From contig NZ_VCBL01000001.1 of assembly GCF_007896435.1 (NCBI RefSeq), forward strand, positions 1,021,345-1,085,344: DNA of 64,000 nt, given 5' to 3'. The position numbers and the translations under genes are program-made. Source of the DNA: Rummeliibacillus suwonensis. Lineage in GTDB: Bacteria > Bacillota > Bacilli > Bacillales_A > Planococcaceae. Positions within the stretch are counted from its first letter, which is position 1. Each line of letters begins with the position of its first letter. A model generated the notes under the pieces. The model did no database searches. It saw only the letters and a program-made list of their open reading frames with translations, and was not told where the DNA came from. Positions 46,564 to 56,019 of this stretch are shown here, in pieces.

Positions 46564-46614
46564 AAAAAATCCCTCCCTTTTCCATCAATATATGAAAAAG
46601 AAAGAGATTCAGAC

Positions 46615-47127
46615 CTATTTTTTCGGTTGAATAGGATATTTTGAACAAGCAATGATCAAGAAAATAGCTGTAATAACAATACTAATGCTGGATACTAAGC
46701 GATTATTCGTCGTGATAAAGACAGAAAGTGTCGTGAAAATCGTTGCTAATGTTACAGCAAATGCAGCAGTACGCCAAATATGTCGGAATTCCCCACGTCT
46801 ATTTTGAAGCTTCAAAATGCCCAGCCCGACAAAAGCGTAAATACTAATTTGAACAAAAAGCGTAAACGAATTAATGATAAATAATAGTACAAAAGCAAAT
46901 GGATATATCAGCCATTCAATGTCGTCGACAAATTGTTTCAATCCTTTCATTTGGCTTGTTTCAAATCCTACCCCAGTTATAAATTGAATAAAAGAAACAA
47001 TGGTAACGAATAGCACCAGTAGCAAGACGTATTGAATAACTTTTCCAATTGGAAGCAGTCGATATGCAGCAAGCTTTTTAGGATGAATGAGGCTGTCAGT
47101 GAATAACTGCCAATGTTTGATCTTCAT
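46615..47127 (-). CDS. DUF1189-family membrane protein
   Basis: 170 residues with about five helices (YVLLLVLFVTIVSFIQFITG, FAFVLLFIINSFTLFVQISI, IVITAIFLIIACS) and the N-terminal FTDSLIHPKKLAAYRLLPIG typical of DUF1189. The likely ortholog is B. subtilis yqgB. Start 47127 has GGAGG 8 nt upstream; the longer frame to 47181 is rejected. Function unknown. Confidence 0.8.
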   Translation of the reverse strand: MKIKHWQLFTDSLIHPKKLAAYRLLPIGKVIQYVLLLVLFVTIVSFIQFITGVGFETSQMKGLKQFVDDIEWLIYPFAFVLLFIINSFTLFVQISIYAFVGLGILKLQNRRGEFRHIWRTAAFAVTLATIFTTLSVFITTNNRLVSSISIVITAIFLIIACSKYPIQPKK

Positions 47128-47225
47128 ATATATAACCTCCAATAGTATAGTAACATGGAAATCACCAGGATATGCACACACAACGCATAAATGATTTCAA
47201 AAATGTTTGAGATCAAGTTTTGCTA

Positions 47226-47260
47226 GATACAGATACAGACACAGATACAGATATAGATAT
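47226..47260. repeat. Imperfect GATACA hexanucleotide microsatellite
   Basis: About six tandem units of GATACA-like sequence (variants GACACA, GATATA) in the intergenic region before yqgC. It could vary in copy number; no gene is affected. The rest of 47182-47479 is AT-rich without other signals. Confidence 0.7.
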
Positions 47261-47479
47261 TGATTTTGAAGATTGCTAGGAAAAATTGAGAATCTATAAA
47301 TTGGCATTTTTCATGTCTTAATGAGAAAATATATAAAGTGAATTTAATTATTGGGGGATGGATAGCTTTTTATTAATGTGGATTTTTCGGACATCTCCTT
47401 CATTCATTTTATGGATAAAATCGAATAATAGAAAACATCTACTTAACTATATTGAGGTATTATAGAAAGGAGAAAGTGA

Positions 47480-47959
47480 ATGGATATTCTCTCATGGATT
47501 CTTGTTATTACTAGTTTTATCATTGCATTTGTTGGACTGATCTATCCGATTATTCCTTCTGTTTTATTTATCTTTTTAGGTTTCATCATCCATGGACTTT
47601 TTCATGGATTTAGTGAATTTCCGTGGTGGTTCTGGGTTAGTGAAGTACTTTTTACTATATTGCTGTTTGGTGCCGATACATTGGCAAACGCATTTGGTGT
47701 GAAGAAATTTGGAGGGTCTGAGGCTGGTATTTGGGGAAGTACCATTGGGTTATTGGTGGGTCCTTTTGTGATTCCTTTTGCGGGGATTTTAATCGGACCG
47801 TTTATCGGAGCCGTCATTGCAGAATTACTATTTTCAAAGAGTTCTCTGAAACTGGCCTTAAAAACAGGGGTTGGATCGCTTGTTGGCTTTTTGACTTCCG
47901 TCGTGACAAAGGGAATTGTGCAAATCGTGATGATCGTTCTATTCGCGTTAGCTGTATAA
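47480..47959 (+). CDS. yqgC: DUF456-family membrane protein YqgC
   Basis: 159 residues, nearly all hydrophobic, glycine-rich: VGLIYPIIPSVLFIFLGFII, FGADTLANAFGVKKFGGS, GLLVGPFVIPFAGILIGPFI. DUF456 proteins are small membrane proteins of unknown role. yqgC directly precedes sodA in B. subtilis as here. RBS AGAAAGGAG. Confidence 0.88.
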   Translation: MDILSWILVITSFIIAFVGLIYPIIPSVLFIFLGFIIHGLFHGFSEFPWWFWVSEVLFTILLFGADTLANAFGVKKFGGSEAGIWGSTIGLLVGPFVIPFAGILIGPFIGAVIAELLFSKSSLKLALKTGVGSLVGFLTSVVTKGIVQIVMIVLFALAV

Positions 47960-48088
47960 AATGAGTAGTATTTCAGACTAAAGACTGAAATTGCAAAATA
48001 TAGTTAATAATATTTGAAGGCAAATCTAAATTTTGTTAACCTATTGAATGTAGTAAATAACTATTAAATTTTGAGGAGGAATTTTATT

Positions 48089-48697
48089 ATGGCATTTGAA
48101 TTACCAAACTTACCATACGCATTTGATGCATTAGAACCACATATTGATGCTAAAACAATGGAAATCCATCACGACAAACATCATGCTACATACGTAGCGG
48201 GCTTAAACGCTGCTTTAGAAGGCAAAGCAGAATTCGAAGGAAAATCAGTTGAAGAAATTATCGCTAACTTAGCTGCTGTTCCTGAAGCAATTCGTACAGC
48301 TGTTCGTAACAATGGCGGCGGTCACGCTAACCACTCATTATTCTGGGAATCATTATCTCCAAATGGTGGCGGTCAACCAACTGGCGAATTAGCAAAAGCA
48401 ATCGATGAAAAATTCGGTTCATTTGATGCATTTAAAGAAAAATTCGCTACAGCAGCTAAAACTCGTTTTGGGTCAGGCTGGGCTTGGCTATCATTAGCTA
48501 ACGGCGAACTAGAAATTTCTTCTACTCCAAACCAAGATTCTCCACTAAGTGAAGGTAAAACACCATTACTAGGTCTTGATGTTTGGGAACATGCTTACTA
48601 CTTAAATTATCAAAACCGTCGTCCTGACTATATTGCAGCATTTTGGAATGTTGTAGATTGGGATAAAGTTGCAGAACGTTACGCTGCTGCAAAATAA
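48089..48697 (+). CDS. sodA: Superoxide dismutase (Mn/Fe type)
   Basis: 202 residues. Metal ligands are visible: [13 protein letters not shown] (first His), ANHSLFWE (second His), and [12 protein letters not shown] (Asp and His). GGGQ around residue 146 region and DPxxE-like spacing favour manganese. It disproportionates superoxide in the cytoplasm. GAGGAGGAA precedes ATG 48089. Codons look highly biased, as expected for an abundant protein. Confidence 0.95.
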   Translation: MAFELPNLPYAFDALEPHIDAKTMEIHHDKHHATYVAGLNAALEGKAEFEGKSVEEIIANLAAVPEAIRTAVRNNGGGHANHSLFWESLSPNGGGQPTGELAKAIDEKFGSFDAFKEKFATAAKTRFGSGWAWLSLANGELEISSTPNQDSPLSEGKTPLLGLDVWEHAYYLNYQNRRPDYIAAFWNVVDWDKVAERYAAAK

Positions 48698-48716
48698 TAT
48701 TGGTTTTATTGGAACT

Positions 48717-48759
48717 AAGCACGTATCTTACACGTCAGTAAGATGCGTGCTTATTTTTT
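48717..48759 (+). terminator. Terminator after sodA
   Basis: AAGCACGTATCTTAC and GTAAGATGCGTGCTT pair with one G-T, then seven T. The next 390 nt up to pbpA (48760-49150) contain no gene or repeat that I can recognise. Confidence 0.9.
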
Positions 48760-49150
48760 TGCCAAGTGAAACTGGATCTTGTTTTTTTCTGTATATAAAA
48801 ATTGATCCATTAGCTAAAATAAAATCTTCAAAATCTTTGTGGATTTTGAAGAATTACCTACATATAAATTTTCAAAACAATGTACCCTAGAAAAATAGAT
48901 CGCGATACCGCAGAATTATTTTGAGGATAGAAGAAGCTTTCAAATATTACTAAGCCTTCCTTTATAGCGGATCGTTTCACCAAACTTTTCGGTATAGATT
49001 GAAACAAATACATAGATATAGGTAGGGAATGCTAACTCTCTATGTTTTGGAAAAGCATGCAATTCTTCATTTTTTACGAAATCGTTTTATGTTTCTGGTT
49101 AAAAAATGATATACTACTAATTGTAAATTGAGCGGAAAGGGGCTAAAAGC

Positions 49151-51340
49151 ATGCGCCAAAAAAACAAAAATATAAAGAAACGTGCTTCAAATGTCAAAGC
49201 AAAACAGCGTGCAAATCTTTCTTTTCGAATGAACATTCTTTTCTTCTCGATTTTCTTGTTATTTTCAATCCTTATTTTACGTTTAGGTTATATGCAAATC
49301 GTAAAAGGGGAAGATTATGTTAGGGAATTAGAACAAACAGAAGAAGTCACAGTTAATACTAGTGTTCCAAGAGGGAGAATATATGACCGTCAAGGACGAG
49401 TATTAGTTGATAATAAACCGAAGAATGCTATTACGTATACGAAGTTACAATCAACTACAAGTAAGGAAATGCTTAAAACCGCTAAAAAATTGGCACAACT
49501 TATTAAAATGGATACGAAAAAAATCGCGTTGCGTGATAAACAAGATTATTGGATCACGATTCATAAAACAGAGGCCTATGCAAAGGTAACCAAACAAGAA
49601 AAATCTGCTATTGAAAAAGATGAAAAATTATCAGCATCAGATAAACAAGCAGAGATTGATAAATTAGTACGTAAACGTATTACAAAAGCCGAACTAAACA
49701 GTTTTACCAAAAAAGATTTACAGGTTTTAGCCATTTATAGCAAAATGTTAGCCGGCTATAATTTATCCCCTCAAATTATCAAAAGTGATAAAGTCACAGA
49801 TAAAGAGTTTGCCATTGTATCCGAACATTTAAATGAATTGCCAAATGTCAATACAACAACAGACTGGGAGCGCAAAAAGAATTCCGATTTAAGTATCTTA
49901 GGGTCCACCACGACACCGTCGGAAGGAATTCCAAAAGACAAGCTAGATTATTATTTGGCACGTGGTTATTCTAGAAATGATCGTGTGGGAAAAAGTTATA
50001 TCGAAGCCCAATACGAAGATCTATTACAAGGTCAAAAAGCTGTCGTAAAAAATGAAACCAATGGGAAGGGACAAGTAGTCGAAACAAAAACAACTTTCCC
50101 AGGTTCTCCAGGAAAAGACTTAGTTCTAACCATTGATAGTCAGTTGCAAAAGAAATTAGAAAAGATTGTGGAACAACATTTGCTCTCAGCAAAGGCAACG
50201 GGTGCTTCCAGTTTGCTAGACCGAGCATTCCTTGTCATGATGAATCCGAATACGGGTGAAATCTTATCAATGGTCGGGAAAAAAATTGATACGGATGAAA
50301 ACGGTCGCTCCGTCGTCAATGATTATGCAATCGGTACATTCACATCTGCTTATGAAGTAGGATCAGTGATTAAACCTGCGACACTATTAACGGGATATTC
50401 CTATCATGCTGTAAGTCCGAATGAAGTATTAACCGATAAACCTATTAAAATTGCTAGTACAGCACCTAAATCATCTATCTTTAATCGAAATGGTGCGATT
50501 CCAATGTCCGATTTGGACGCTCTTGAGCAATCATCGAACTCGTATATGTTCCAAGTTGCAATGAAAATTGCTGGTGTTCACTATGTGTATAATGGTGGGC
50601 TTGCTGTAAAACCGTCTGATTTTACGAAAATGCGGAACTCTTATGCACAATTTGGGTTAGGATCTGATACAGGCATTGACTTACCAGGGGAGTTTGCAGG
50701 TTTTAAAGGGCAAGAACTATTGCCTGGTAAATTACTTGACTTAGCCATCGGACAATTTGATACATTTACACCACTTCAATTAGCGCAATATGTTTCAACA
50801 GTGGCCAATGGCGGGAAAAGAGTTCAACCACGTCTTGCAAAAGAGATTCGCGAGCCTTCAGAAGATGGGAAGACACTTGGCCCCATTATTGAAGAGTTTA
50901 GTCCTAACGTATTAAATACGATCAATAATTCTCAATATGAGATTGATCATGTTAAAGAAGGAATGCATCGCGTGTATTTTGGTAGTAAAGGTACGGCAGC
51001 CAAATATTTTCAAGATGCGAAATTTGATGCCGCTGGTAAAACAGGTACAGCAGAAGTTGTCTATTACGGTCCGAAAAAAGCTGCATACGGTTTACGGACA
51101 TTGACGATTACACATATTGGTTTTGCACCGTATAAGAATCCAGAAATCGCTTATGCAGTAGTTGTCCCATGGGTAACGACGAATGATAATTATGAAGCAA
51201 TCAATAATGAAATTGCGAGAGAAGCGGTTGACACTTATTTTTCTTTAAAAAAGAAAGAGTTAAAAAAAGATGAGGAAACTGTAGGACAAAAAATTATCAG
51301 ATCCACATCTAAAAATACTTCTGATAACACAGAAGAATAA
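49151..51340 (+). CDS. pbpA: Class B penicillin-binding protein (PbpA/PBP2A type)
   Basis: 729 residues: an N-terminal membrane anchor (ILFFSIFLLFSILILRLGYM), a dimerisation domain starting VPRGRIYDRQGRVLVDNKPK, and the transpeptidase domain with active-site SVIK (about residue 405), SSN (ALEQSSNSYMFQ) and KTGT (DAAGKTGTAEV). It crosslinks peptidoglycan during elongation. GGAAAGGGGC precedes ATG 49151. In B. subtilis pbpA is followed by pstS-pstC-pstA-pstB; here the transporter is mostly lost. Confidence 0.94.
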   Translation: MRQKNKNIKKRASNVKAKQRANLSFRMNILFFSIFLLFSILILRLGYMQIVKGEDYVRELEQTEEVTVNTSVPRGRIYDRQGRVLVDNKPKNAITYTKLQSTTSKEMLKTAKKLAQLIKMDTKKIALRDKQDYWITIHKTEAYAKVTKQEKSAIEKDEKLSASDKQAEIDKLVRKRITKAELNSFTKKDLQVLAIYSKMLAGYNLSPQIIKSDKVTDKEFAIVSEHLNELPNVNTTTDWERKKNSDLSILGSTTTPSEGIPKDKLDYYLARGYSRNDRVGKSYIEAQYEDLLQGQKAVVKNETNGKGQVVETKTTFPGSPGKDLVLTIDSQLQKKLEKIVEQHLLSAKATGASSLLDRAFLVMMNPNTGEILSMVGKKIDTDENGRSVVNDYAIGTFTSAYEVGSVIKPATLLTGYSYHAVSPNEVLTDKPIKIASTAPKSSIFNRNGAIPMSDLDALEQSSNSYMFQVAMKIAGVHYVYNGGLAVKPSDFTKMRNSYAQFGLGSDTGIDLPGEFAGFKGQELLPGKLLDLAIGQFDTFTPLQLAQYVSTVANGGKRVQPRLAKEIREPSEDGKTLGPIIEEFSPNVLNTINNSQYEIDHVKEGMHRVYFGSKGTAAKYFQDAKFDAAGKTGTAEVVYYGPKKAAYGLRTLTITHIGFAPYKNPEIAYAVVVPWVTTNDNYEAINNEIAREAVDTYFSLKKKELKKDEETVGQKIIRSTSKNTSDNTEE

Positions 51341-51381
51341 CGTTTTTATATGACAATATAGCTGTCTTATAAATTGAGATA

Positions 51382-51429
51382 AAACGCAAAGTACGAATGT
51401 TGGGTGCGAAACAACATTCGTACTTTTTG
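51382..51429 (+). terminator. Terminator after pbpA
   Basis: AAAGTACGAATGTTG and CAACATTCGTACTTTTT form a 14-bp stem. Confidence 0.9.
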
Positions 51430-51487
51430 TATTTTCCATACGATTTGAAATCATCTCTTGTGGGAACATTTTTATATCTAAAGCTGC

Positions 51488-51537
51488 CAATCAACGAATG
51501 CCTAATATTTTTATGGATATAATTGGATAATCAACAC
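51488..51537. repeat. Repeat family B fragment (one end)
   Basis: CAATCAACGAATGCCT, TTTTTATGGATATAATTGGA and the terminal AATCAACACG reproduce the last 50 bp of copy 1. The rest of the element is missing, suggesting deletion or a partial transposition. It lies between pbpA and the pstS relic. Confidence 0.75.
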
Positions 51538-51760
51538 GTCTGTTTTATGATAGAAAAAATTTTTAAATAGATTCCACACAAAATGCAGTATGTCTTTATA
51601 AGAAGCGACCACGACTTTTGGTAAAAAACTAACTGGATATCAACAAGCTTAATAAATGTATTTATTTACAATCTATTTACAAAAACATAATAATATATAA
51701 CATTCCATTTATATTCCCTCAACAAACCTTCTATATAGTATGTATTGTAATAAACAAAAC

Positions 51761-51921
51761 ATGGGCTTTGAAAAATTCATTAACGGCGAAACTGATTTTT
51801 TAAATGCATCTCATGAAGAAGCTGGAGAAGTTGACCAGTTGAAAAAACAGGAATTAACTATACGAAATTTAAAATTGCACATGATGGTTTATCTATTGTT
51901 ATAAATAAAGGTAATAATTAG
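51761..51921 (+). pseudogene. pstS: pstS relic (phosphate-binding protein)
   Basis: Frame 1 reads MGFEKFINGETDFLNASHEE, a clear match to the PstS core (GGFEKFxxGETDFSNASR). After a frameshift the sequence continues as YTKFKIAHDGLSIVINKGNN and stop, matching YTEFKVAxDGLSVVVNKxND. Signal peptide, N-terminal and C-terminal parts are gone. The location between pbpA and pstB is that of intact pstS in Bacillus, so this is the remains of the original operon. Confidence 0.78.
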
Positions 51922-52078
51922 ATTGAATAGTTCATTTAAAACATGGCAACTTATATTGTGCAGGTATCAAACGGTAATGTAGTTATGAAACGACTATTTA
52001 TATTATTCGTATTTCAAATTATTTTAATCTCGATGGCTTATTTTTATCCGAAAAACGTTATCAATAGGGGGATATTAG

Positions 52079-52909
52079 ATGTTGAAAATTCAAGCAAAGG
52101 AAACGACTGTTGAAAGTTCGGTTGAAGATATAAAAGTGCTTCATACAAAAGAGAAAAAAAAAGTTTATCAAACCGAAAGTTTAAATCTTTGGTATGGTGA
52201 CCAACAAGCTTTAAAGGATATTAATCTTGATATTGCTGAAAACGAAGTAACGGCTATTATTGGACCTTCTGGTTGTGGTAAATCGACCTACATTAAAACA
52301 TTGAATCGTATGATAGAACTGATCCCGTCTGTTCATACAACAGGTGAAATTATTTATCGCGACCGTAATATTTTGGATAAAAATTATAGTGTAGAGGAAT
52401 TAAGAACAAAAGTAGGAATGGTTTTCCAAAAACCAAATCCGTTTCCAAAATCTATTTATGATAATATCGCGTACGGACCAAGAATTCACGGTATCAAAAA
52501 TAAGAAAGTATTAGATGAAATTGTAGAAAAAAGTTTGCGCGGAGCAGCTGTTTGGGATGATGTAAAGGACCGTTTAAATCAAAATGCATACGGCTTATCG
52601 GGTGGACAACAGCAACGTATTTGTATCGCACGTTGTTTAGCTATTGAACCAGATGTTATTTTAATGGATGAGCCAACTTCAGCTCTTGATCCAATTTCAA
52701 CATTAAAAGTGGAAGAACTTGTTCAAGAACTAAAACAAAATTATTCTATTATTATCGTGACGCACAATATGCAACAAGCTGCTCGTATTTCTGATAAAAC
52801 AGCGTTCTTCCTAAATGGTGAAGTGATTGAGTTTGACGATACCAATAAATTATTCTCAACACCAGCAGATCGAAGAACAGAAGATTATATTTCTGGAAGA
52901 TTCGGTTAA
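52079..52909 (+). CDS. pstB: Phosphate ABC transporter ATP-binding protein PstB
   Basis: 276 residues: Walker [40 protein letters not shown] (PstB hallmark), signature [18 protein letters not shown], Walker [15 protein letters not shown]-loop [11 protein letters not shown] 30-residue N-terminal extension precedes the ABC domain. It looks intact, yet pstC and pstA permease genes are absent from the window and pstS is a relic. GGGGG precedes ATG 52079. It is 16 nt from phoU. Confidence 0.92.
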   Translation: MLKIQAKETTVESSVEDIKVLHTKEKKKVYQTESLNLWYGDQQALKDINLDIAENEVTAIIGPSGCGKSTYIKTLNRMIELIPSVHTTGEIIYRDRNILDKNYSVEELRTKVGMVFQKPNPFPKSIYDNIAYGPRIHGIKNKKVLDEIVEKSLRGAAVWDDVKDRLNQNAYGLSGGQQQRICIARCLAIEPDVILMDEPTSALDPISTLKVEELVQELKQNYSIIIVTHNMQQAARISDKTAFFLNGEVIEFDDTNKLFSTPADRRTEDYISGRFG

Positions 52910-52925
52910 GAAAGGTGAAAAGTCT

Positions 52926-53582
52926 ATGACACCCAGAGAAAAATTTGATAACGATTTACAGCACGTACAAAGTTTATTAGTTGAATTATGTGAACGTTCA
53001 ATCCATGCTTTTGAAAAATCATTAAATGTATTCTTTTCAAAAAATATGGATGGTGCCATTATTATTATTGAACAGGATCGTTTTATCAATCGATTGGAAG
53101 AGCATTTACTTGACGAAGTGATTCTTTTGATCATCAAGCAACAGCCTGTTGCAACAGACTTGCGGAGATTAGTTGCTCTTATTAGAGCAGCACAAGACAT
53201 GGAAAGAATAGGGGATTATGCAGTCAATATTGGAAAAGAAACCATTCGCATCGGAACAAATCTTAACCCTTATCCGGAAGAACAGCTTCGTGAAATGGGC
53301 AAATTGACGATCGACATGTTGAAAGAGATGTTAGATGCTTTTGTTCAAGAAGATGTGGAAAAAGCAAAAGAAATTGCTTTACGTGATGATCAAATTGATC
53401 GTTATTATGGTGAAACAATGGCGGCAATTGAAAACATGGTGTCAACTGAAAATACGAATAATCAAGCCATTCAATTAGCATTAATATGTAAATATATTGA
53501 AAGAGCGGCGGATCATGCGACCAATCTAGCAGAGGCATTGTTCTTTATTGTACAGGGAAAAAGATTCGCACTGAATTCTTAA
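52926..53582 (+). CDS. phoU: Phosphate regulatory protein PhoU
   Basis: 218 residues, two PhoU three-helix repeats: FEKSLNVFFSKNMDGAIIII, QQPVATDLRRLVALIRAAQD, MERIGDYAVNIGKETIRIG, and in repeat 2 CKYIERAADHATNLAEALFF. The E/DxxxD metal-binding signatures (RIGDY, RAADH) are present. PhoU links the Pst transporter to PhoR signalling. ATG 52926 with AAAGGTG is chosen; the extension overlaps pstB. It has kept its reading frame despite loss of the neighbouring permease genes. Confidence 0.92.
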   Translation: MTPREKFDNDLQHVQSLLVELCERSIHAFEKSLNVFFSKNMDGAIIIIEQDRFINRLEEHLLDEVILLIIKQQPVATDLRRLVALIRAAQDMERIGDYAVNIGKETIRIGTNLNPYPEEQLREMGKLTIDMLKEMLDAFVQEDVEKAKEIALRDDQIDRYYGETMAAIENMVSTENTNNQAIQLALICKYIERAADHATNLAEALFFIVQGKRFALNS

Positions 53583-53584
53583 AA

Positions 53585-53622
53585 TGAGTTTCCAAAAGAT
53601 ACTTTTGGGAGCTCTTTTTTCT
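53585..53622 (+). terminator. Terminator after phoU
   Basis: GAGTTTCCAAAAG and CTTTTGGGAGCTC pair (with mismatches), then six T. Confidence 0.75.
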
Positions 53623-53684
53623 GCATCATCAAATATTTTCTAGCAGTAAAATGAGTATAGTTGCCAAATAAATTCCAAAGAAAA

Positions 53685-53730
53685 ACGCTCCAACAGTAAT
53701 TTTTTCACTGTTGGAGCGTTTTTTAATCCC
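53685..53730. terminator. Second hairpin downstream of phoU
   Basis: AAAAACGCTCCAACAGT and ACTGTTGGAGCGTTTTTT form a perfect 15-bp stem, suited to termination in either direction. Confidence 0.88.
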
Positions 53731-53799
53731 GTATGCCGTATTGATCAGGCAATAAAATCGTCATTTTTAAATGATAAGTGGGGAAATCTACTATAAAAC

Positions 53800-53863
53800 T
53801 CAATAGGTAATTCAAATCTAGTGGAAGATGAAGAAAACTTCCACTGAAGGAAACTTCACTTTA
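53800..53863 (+). repeat. Omega-RNA-like repeat family C, 3' hairpin and tail
   Basis: CTAGTGGAAGATGAAGAAAA, CTTCCACT and the tail GAAGGAAACTTCACTTTA. The final TTA is the stop codon complement of the minus-strand gene at 53861. 5' parts are lost or diverged. Confidence 0.65.
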
Positions 53864-54352
53864 TTTACCAGAAGTTATTATTTTTAAGATTTCTTCATTA
53901 GACATATCGGATGTTAATGGATAGTCACCGATCTGAATATATTTTGCCTTATCCTCATTAATGATGTATCTTTCAAATTCTGCAGCATCCTTAATAATGC
54001 CGCCTTCCTTCAGAGCCTCGCTAACTTCTGTAGTACCCATTCCTTTTTTGATAGCTAGTTTGTAAGAAGTTACTTTGTTTTTCTCATTGCTTTTAGAAGA
54101 TTGTTCCTTTTTTAAGTTTTGATAATCCGTTTGAATTTTAGCAAGCTGTTCTTTTGCATCAGCAGCTTCCTCTTTTAAAGTATTAAGTTCTGCTTTTTTG
54201 ATAACAACTGTTCCTTTTTGATCGGTTGCTGAAGATTTTGATGAAGAAATAGATGCTGTTGTTTTCTCTGGATTAAACTGATTATTAATCGCCATGATAC
54301 TGCCGGCTAGGAAAAAACCAATACCAAGTGAACGAATCGTTGATTTCATCAT
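53861..54352 (-). CDS. Membrane-anchored coiled-coil protein with MltG/YceG-like end
   Basis: 163 residues: N-terminal helix (SLGIGFFLAGSIMAI), Ser-rich linker, coiled coil (KAELNTLKEEAADAKEQLAK), then KLAIKKGMGTTEVSEALKEG and AAEFERYIINEDKAKYIQIG, like the N-terminal module of the MltG/YceG lytic transglycosylase, without its catalytic domain. Similar short YceG-like proteins occur in Bacillales. It overlaps the upstream gene by 4 nt. The stop codon lies in a repeat tail. Confidence 0.65.
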   Translation of the reverse strand: MMKSTIRSLGIGFFLAGSIMAINNQFNPEKTTASISSSKSSATDQKGTVVIKKAELNTLKEEAADAKEQLAKIQTDYQNLKKEQSSKSNEKNKVTSYKLAIKKGMGTTEVSEALKEGGIIKDAAEFERYIINEDKAKYIQIGDYPLTSDMSNEEILKIITSGK

Positions 54353-54729
54353 AAACGGTTGCCTCCAGCAGCAATAATAGCTTGTACTTGCTCAAGGGAG
54401 AGGGAAGACCGTTTGCTGATTTCTTCAAAGTTATAACCTTGTTTATGTAAAGTTAGCACTTGACTAATGAGAATTTGATGAATGCCATTGATACTAACTT
54501 TTGCATTTTGCTTTGGACTTCCTTTTTGGGGCTTCGCAAAGGCTTGAGGCTCCATAAGCAATTCTTCTTCGACTGCTTTTAATCTGCGTTTTAAATGCTG
54601 TGTTTCTTGATAAAAATTAAGCGATAATTCTTCAACATCGTGTTCTAATTGTTTCGATTGGTTGCCAACAAAAAAGGATGCGATGAAGATAAGCATTCCA
54701 ACAATGATTAGTATGAGTGATAAGTCCAT
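54349..54729 (-). CDS. Membrane-anchored coiled-coil protein with C-terminal HTH-like segment
   Basis: 126 residues: one N-terminal helix (LSLILIIVGMLIFIASFFVG), a coiled coil (TQHLKRRLKAVEEELLMEPQ), and a C-terminal LTLHKQGYNFEEISKRSSLS then LEQVQAII, a sigma-region-4-like helix-turn-helix (DUF6115-like). Start 54729 has GAGGTG upstream, preferred over 54738. It overlaps the next minus-strand gene (ATGA). Function unknown. Confidence 0.65.
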   Translation of the reverse strand: MDLSLILIIVGMLIFIASFFVGNQSKQLEHDVEELSLNFYQETQHLKRRLKAVEEELLMEPQAFAKPQKGSPKQNAKVSINGIHQILISQVLTLHKQGYNFEEISKRSSLSLEQVQAIIAAGGNRL

Positions 54730-54895
54730 TCCATTCACCTCATGTAGTTATTTAGTTGTGTATTTAATTGTAACATAACAAAATCTAATTAGAAATGACA
54801 GTAGATTTTTTTGCAATATATGATATAATAAGCTAGTCGTATAAATCATGCTCACTAAGACATTTTATTCTGTATATAGAGTGGGAGGGATAGCA

Positions 54896-55045
54896 ATGCG
54901 CGTTAACATTACATTAGCTTGTACTGAATGTGGCGAACGTAACTACATTTCAAAGAAAAATAAACGTAACAATCCAGAACGTCTTGAGTTGAAAAAATAC
55001 TGTTCTCGTGATCACAAAATGACACTTCACCGTGAAACAAAATAA
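54896..55045 (+). CDS. rpmG: 50S ribosomal protein L33
   Basis: 49 residues: [36 protein letters not shown]. One Cys pair (CTEC) is present, but the second position has a single Cys (KYCSRDHK, where a CxxC would be KYCxxC), so this is a partly zinc-less type. GGAGGG precedes ATG 54896; the longer frame is rejected. Conserved position before yqgN. Confidence 0.95.
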   Translation: MRVNITLACTECGERNYISKKNKRNNPERLELKKYCSRDHKMTLHRETK

Positions 55046-55051
55046 TGCTCA

Positions 55052-55083
55052 TTGCCAAAACCCTCGTGGTTTTGGCTTTTTCC
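55052..55083 (+). terminator. Terminator after rpmG
   Basis: GCCAAAACC / GGTTTTGGC stem, then five T, within the 67-nt gap to yqgN. Confidence 0.88.
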
Positions 55084-55112
55084 ATTTTTAAAGAATTTGA
55101 GGTGAAAAATAT

Positions 55113-55676
55113 ATGCATAAAAAAGAACTTCGTATAATAATAATGAATCATTTAAAAAAACTTACTGAAACAACCTATAAAGAAAAATCCGTACTTATAC
55201 ATAAAAAACTTCTTCAAGAACAAGGCATAAAGAATGCTCAAGTAATTGGGATCACCCTTTCTGTGTTTCCGGAAGTTGAAACTTGGGATCTGATTAAACT
55301 ATTTTGGTCACAAGGCAAAAGGGTAGTTGTGCCTAAGTGTGAACCAAAATCGCGTATGATGACATTTTATGAAATTACGTCATTTAACCAAATTGAAAAC
55401 GTATACATGAATCTTTCGGAACCTATCCCACATATGACGACAAAAGTATCAAAAGAAGAAATTGACTATTTAATTGTGCCAGGACTTGCATATGATCGCC
55501 AAGGCTTCAGACTTGGTTTTGGCGGCGGATATTATGATCGATTTTTGACAGATTTTAAAAAGCCAACTATTTCTTTAGCATTTCACATGCAGATAGTTGA
55601 AAAAATTCCAACAGATGATTATGATGTACCTATTGAAAAAATAATGACAGAAAATGAAACCATTCAATGTAAATGA
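55113..55676 (+). CDS. yqgN: 5-formyltetrahydrofolate cyclo-ligase (YqgN)
   Basis: 187 residues with the family's C-terminal nucleotide/folate motif LIVPGLAYDRQGFRLGFGGG then YYDRFL, plus ITLSVFPEVETWDLI and GKRVVVPKC. It converts 5-formyl-THF to 5,10-methenyl-THF with ATP. RBS GAGGTG. The rhomboid gluP gene that follows in B. subtilis is missing; yqgQ follows 22 nt later. Confidence 0.92.
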   Translation: MHKKELRIIIMNHLKKLTETTYKEKSVLIHKKLLQEQGIKNAQVIGITLSVFPEVETWDLIKLFWSQGKRVVVPKCEPKSRMMTFYEITSFNQIENVYMNLSEPIPHMTTKVSKEEIDYLIVPGLAYDRQGFRLGFGGGYYDRFLTDFKKPTISLAFHMQIVEKIPTDDYDVPIEKIMTENETIQCK

Positions 55677-55698
55677 TTGAAAGGGGGCGGAAGTACCC

Positions 55699-55914
55699 TT
55701 GGAAACAGTATATGATGTAATGCAATTTTTGAAACGCTTTGGAACGTTTATTTATACAAAAAATCGGGTGGGTGATCTGCAATTAATGGAGATCGACTTA
55801 ATGGAATTGTATAAAGGTGGTTTGATTGAAGCTCGAGAATTCCAATCAGCTCGCCATATTTTAAGAACAGAAGAAATAAGATTAGAAAATGAAATAGCAA
55901 AAAAAGATCAATAA
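55699..55914 (+). CDS. yqgQ: YqgQ family (DUF910) small protein
   Basis: 71 residues: VYDVMQFLKRFGTFIYTKNR, LMELYKGGLIEAREFQSARH. A small helical protein with proposed nucleic-acid-binding fold, usually next to glucokinase glcK, which is absent here. TTG 55699 with AAAGGGGGCGG upstream. Co-transcribed with yqgN. Confidence 0.88.
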   Translation: METVYDVMQFLKRFGTFIYTKNRVGDLQLMEIDLMELYKGGLIEAREFQSARHILRTEEIRLENEIAKKDQ

Positions 55915-56019
55915 CATCATTTTGGGTGAAACTTTTTTAGAATTTATTCGTTTATATATGAGTACAAACTTAATTATTGGAAAAAACAAGGAAAAAGTTA
56001 CTGATACTTTACTAAAGAT

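Noticed and set aside
51985-52116. Short hydrophobic open frame just before pstB
   Set aside because: It overlaps the pstB start out of frame, has no ribosome site, and may be residual sequence of deleted pst genes.
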